Of a stretch of DNA of 9,155 bases, positions 7,360 to 9,155 are shown in pieces (within the stretch, counting starts at the first letter, position 1; each line of letters opens with the position of its first letter). A model generated the notes under the pieces. That model was not told the DNA's origin. It worked only from the letters and a program-made list of their open reading frames with translations, and searched no databases. The position numbers and the translations under genes are program-made. The stretch covers positions 1 to 9,155 of the forward strand of contig JAITKY010000009.1 in NCBI GenBank assembly GCA_031278135.1, given 5' to 3'. This DNA is from Prevotellaceae bacterium (GTDB lineage: Bacteria; Bacteroidota; Bacteroidia; Bacteroidales; UBA932).

Positions 7360-7381
7360 ACTTCGTCATTGCGAACGAAGT
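7360..7381. repeat. Small hairpin / REP-like element at the dnaA 3' end
   Basis: ACTTCGT (7360-7366) and ACGAAGT (7375-7381) form a perfect 7-bp stem with an 8-base loop. The core CGTCATTGCGAACGAAG resembles a common dispersed intergenic repeat, a decayed piece of which seems to lie at bases 1-20. The last base of the element is the final base of the dnaA stop codon. No T-run follows on either strand, so it is not a classical terminator, though it could protect a 3' end. Confidence 0.45.
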
Positions 7382-8805
7382 CAATATCCGATTAATTTTT
7401 TCTCCAAATCCTGCATTGTTTTTTTGAATACTTTATCAGTATCAATCATATTTTGAATAGCCTTACATGAATGTATGACTGTGGTATGGTCTTTCTTACC
7501 GATTTGATCGCCGATTTGAACGGTAGAATAATTAGTATAGTTTTTGCTCATATACATAGCGATTTGCCTGACCATGACAATTTCTCTTTTTCTCGATTTG
7601 GATGCAATTTTATCGTAGGGCAATGCAAAAAAGTCACACACGGTTTGTTTGATTTCGTCGATAGATATCTCCCGTTTTGTGGTGTTTACGAGTTTATCCA
7701 GCATGTCGGAAACAAGTTCGATGGTTATCTCCTTTTTAATTAAGGTCGATTGGGCAAGCACCGACACTAACGCACCTTCCAACTCCCTGATATTGTTGGT
7801 AATATTCGATGCAAGATATTCTATTACTTCATCGCTAATCACTATTCCGTCGTTATATATCTTTTTGTTGAGAATAGCGATGCGGGTAGCTAAATCGGGC
7901 GCTTTCAGTTCGGTGAAAAGTCCGCATTTGAAACGGGACAACAAGCGCTCTTCCATTCCCTGCAATTCAACAGGGGGTTTGTCGGAAGTCAGAATCAACT
8001 GTTTGCCCATTTGGTGCAAATGATTGAATATATGGAAAAAAGCATCCTGTGTTTTTGTTTTGCCGGCAAATCCATGAACATCGTCAATGATAAGCACGTC
8101 CATCATTTGATAGAAATAAAGAAAATCGTTCACTTTATTTTTCACTACGGCGGCGTCGATATATTGCGATTCGAACTTACGCGCATCGACATATATGACG
8201 ATTTTATCAGGATGTTTTTCCTTGATTTCTATTCCGATAGCCTGCGACAGGTGTGTCTTTCCCAATCCCGAATTTCCGTAGATAAACATTGGATTAAAAG
8301 CGGTTTTGCCCGGATTGTTGGCAATGGTCAAACCGGCGGAACGAGCCAGACTATTGCAGTCGCCTTCGACGAAATTATTGAAATTATAGTTTGGATTGAG
8401 TTGAGGATCGATCTCCAACTTTTTCAATCCGGGAATAGTGAAAGGATTGACGATTTTTGGTTCATCCTGCGTACTCGGATAAGGGTACGGGATGGGCCTG
8501 TTTGTTAAATTTGGCTTGTTTTGAGCCGCTGGGTACTTGAGTGGCGGAGCGCCATTGACGACCCTTACGCTGTATTCAAGTTTTGCCGTGTTTCCCAACT
8601 CTTTACGGAGTGTTTTCCGCAACAGGTCGATATAATGTTCTTCCAGAAATTCGTAAAAAAACGAAGTCGGTACTTCGATTGTAAGTACGTTATCATGTAA
8701 CCGCGACGGAACTATCGGCGCAAACCATGTGTCATAAGCGCCCTTATCTACATTATCTTTAATCACTTGAAGGCAATTTGCCCAAACTTTTCTATACGCT
8801 TCCAT
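7381..8805 (-). CDS. dnaA: Chromosomal replication initiator protein DnaA
   Basis: DnaA binds DnaA boxes at oriC, melts the origin and recruits helicase. The 474-residue protein has all four domains: domain I (about 1-80, with AYDTWFAPIVPSRLHDNVL); a proline-rich linker (about 85-130); the AAA+ domain with Walker A GNSGLGKT (177-184), Walker B LIIDD (238-242) followed by VHGFAGKTKTQ as in Bacteroidetes, sensor I LILTSD, box VII LLSRFKCGL with the arginine-finger position R291, and sensor II R340 in NNIRELEGAL; then DNA-binding domain IV (about 375-474), ending with KKDHTTVIHSCKAI (D439-H440-T441). The start is supported by AAAAGGA (8819-8813) seven bases upstream. It is transcribed towards phoR and has its own promoter. 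No dnaN or recF lies downstream, as is usual in Bacteroidetes, where the dnaA neighbourhood is rearranged. Confidence 0.97.
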   Translation of the reverse strand: MEAYRKVWANCLQVIKDNVDKGAYDTWFAPIVPSRLHDNVLTIEVPTSFFYEFLEEHYIDLLRKTLRKELGNTAKLEYSVRVVNGAPPLKYPAAQNKPNLTNRPIPYPYPSTQDEPKIVNPFTIPGLKKLEIDPQLNPNYNFNNFVEGDCNSLARSAGLTIANNPGKTAFNPMFIYGNSGLGKTHLSQAIGIEIKEKHPDKIVIYVDARKFESQYIDAAVVKNKVNDFLYFYQMMDVLIIDDVHGFAGKTKTQDAFFHIFNHLHQMGKQLILTSDKPPVELQGMEERLLSRFKCGLFTELKAPDLATRIAILNKKIYNDGIVISDEVIEYLASNITNNIRELEGALVSVLAQSTLIKKEITIELVSDMLDKLVNTTKREISIDEIKQTVCDFFALPYDKIASKSRKREIVMVRQIAMYMSKNYTNYSTVQIGDQIGKKDHTTVIHSCKAIQNMIDTDKVFKKTMQDLEKKLIGY

Positions 8806-8832
8806 TGATAAATCCTTTTATCTTTTATTCTG

Positions 8833-8863
8833 CAAAGGTCACAAGAAAAATTTACAGGGCAAA
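8833..8863 (-). promoter_or_regulatory. Sigma-ABfr-type promoter of dnaA
   Basis: On the minus strand, TTTG (8863-8860) is followed after exactly 19 bp by GACCTTTG (8840-8833), which matches TAnnTTTG at seven of eight positions. Spacing and both elements fit the Bacteroidetes promoter. It predicts a start near 8828 and a leader of about 20-25 bases that carries the AAAAGGA ribosome-binding site. Confidence 0.55.
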
Positions 8864-8877
8864 ATCTTTTTCATTTG

Positions 8878-8918
8878 TTTTTTTCAAAAAAATTATATTG
8901 TGCTTTTTTTCAAAAAAA
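8878..8918. repeat. Paired T7-C-A7 palindromes upstream of dnaA
   Basis: Two identical 15-base units of seven T, one C and seven A occupy 8878-8892 and 8904-8918, 26 bp apart centre to centre. A shorter T6-C-A6 unit lies at 9054-9066 and runs into AAAAAAC-T-GTTTTTT (9061-9075). The pair lies 15-55 bp upstream of the dnaA -33 element. T-tract/A-tract palindromes can bend or stiffen DNA and resemble UP-element-like or AT-hook-type binding sites. Confidence 0.6.
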
Positions 8919-9155
8919 TGAAAGTGACTTTTTTTTTATTTCATTAATAAATAGCAAATTAGTTATATGTATTTGTTAATTACGGAACTTATAAGGGTTT
9001 TTTGGACGTTTTTATCATCTGTTTGCGAATTTTTGAAAATTTATTTCCCCCCATTTTTTCAAAAAACTGTTTTTTTGCCTCTCTTCCAATAACAAAAAAA
9101 CGTAACTGTCATGTTCTCAATATAATCATCCCAAAATGTCCATTAACGGTGCATC

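Larger units (their letters stand above)
8806..9155. other. AT-rich region upstream of dnaA, no supported gene
   Basis: These 350 bases hold the dnaA ribosome-binding site and promoter at the left end, then a very A/T-rich tract-laden stretch. I find no TTATNCACA DnaA box on either strand, so there is no direct support for oriC. At the right edge two weak readings compete. A plus-strand ATG at 9136 opens a frame MSINGA that runs off the window. A minus-strand frame entering from 9155 reads DAPLMDILG and stops at 9126. Either could be the edge of a real neighbour; seven to nine codons cannot decide. Confidence 0.5.

Noticed and set aside
8011..8508. A 165-codon plus-strand open frame opposite dnaA
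   Set aside because: It is a shadow of the DnaA AAA+ region and has no domain features.
9106..9112. CTGTCAT, identical to an E. coli Pho half-site, upstream of dnaA
   Set aside because: It is a single copy with no partner at 11 bp on either side, so it is likely chance.
9136..9155. Start of a plus-strand gene (MSINGA) or end of a minus-strand gene (DAPLMDILG, stop at 9126)
   Set aside because: Too few codons are visible, and there is no ribosome-binding site or convincing promoter to favour either.
8806..9155. oriC next to dnaA
   Set aside because: No DnaA boxes are recognisable on either strand; AT richness alone is not enough.

Overview
The window looks like chromosomal DNA from a member of the Bacteroidetes, probably order Bacteroidales. 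Four things point there. The proteins resemble that phylum's versions of PstA/PstB/PhoU, the PhoB/PhoR pair, DnaA (Walker B followed by VHGFAGKTKTQ) and a YhcC-like radical SAM protein. Several intergenic regions hold matches to the Bacteroidetes sigma-ABfr promoter (TTTG, about 19 bp, TAnnTTTG). Shine-Dalgarno sequences are weak or absent for most genes. Short dispersed repeats resembling ones I recall from these genomes sit between genes. I cannot name a genus.

Layout. 1-270: no gene; repeat-like debris and the proA leader. 271-1515 (+): proA, gamma-glutamyl phosphate reductase of proline synthesis, without proB beside it. 1542-2495 (+): a TIGR01212/YhcC-family radical SAM protein of unknown substrate. 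2491-2547: a regulatory region with three TGTAAC repeats in an 11-bp register (one register position is degenerate) and a -7 promoter element, read here as a Pho-box-like control site. 2569-7305 (+): a tight five-gene phosphate cluster, pstA-pstB-phoU-phoB-phoR, with gaps of 1, 2, 19 and -4 bp. 7306-7381: a convergent intergenic region with a candidate terminator and a small hairpin. 7381-8805 (-): dnaA, the replication initiator. 8806-9155: AT-rich dnaA upstream region with its promoter and unusual T7-C-A7 palindromes.

How the genes work together. PstA is a membrane permease subunit and PstB the ATPase of the high-affinity phosphate importer. PhoU links transporter state to the sensor kinase PhoR, which phosphorylates PhoB. 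PhoB would then bind the repeats upstream of pstA and close a feedback loop. The cluster starts directly at pstA: pstS (binding protein) and pstC (second permease) are not in the window and must lie elsewhere if the transporter is complete.

The genes are well-known families and I see no clear undescribed system. The most worthwhile leads are regulatory: the 11-bp-phased repeats before pstA, the near-leaderless phoB start, and the palindromic A/T tracts upstream of dnaA.
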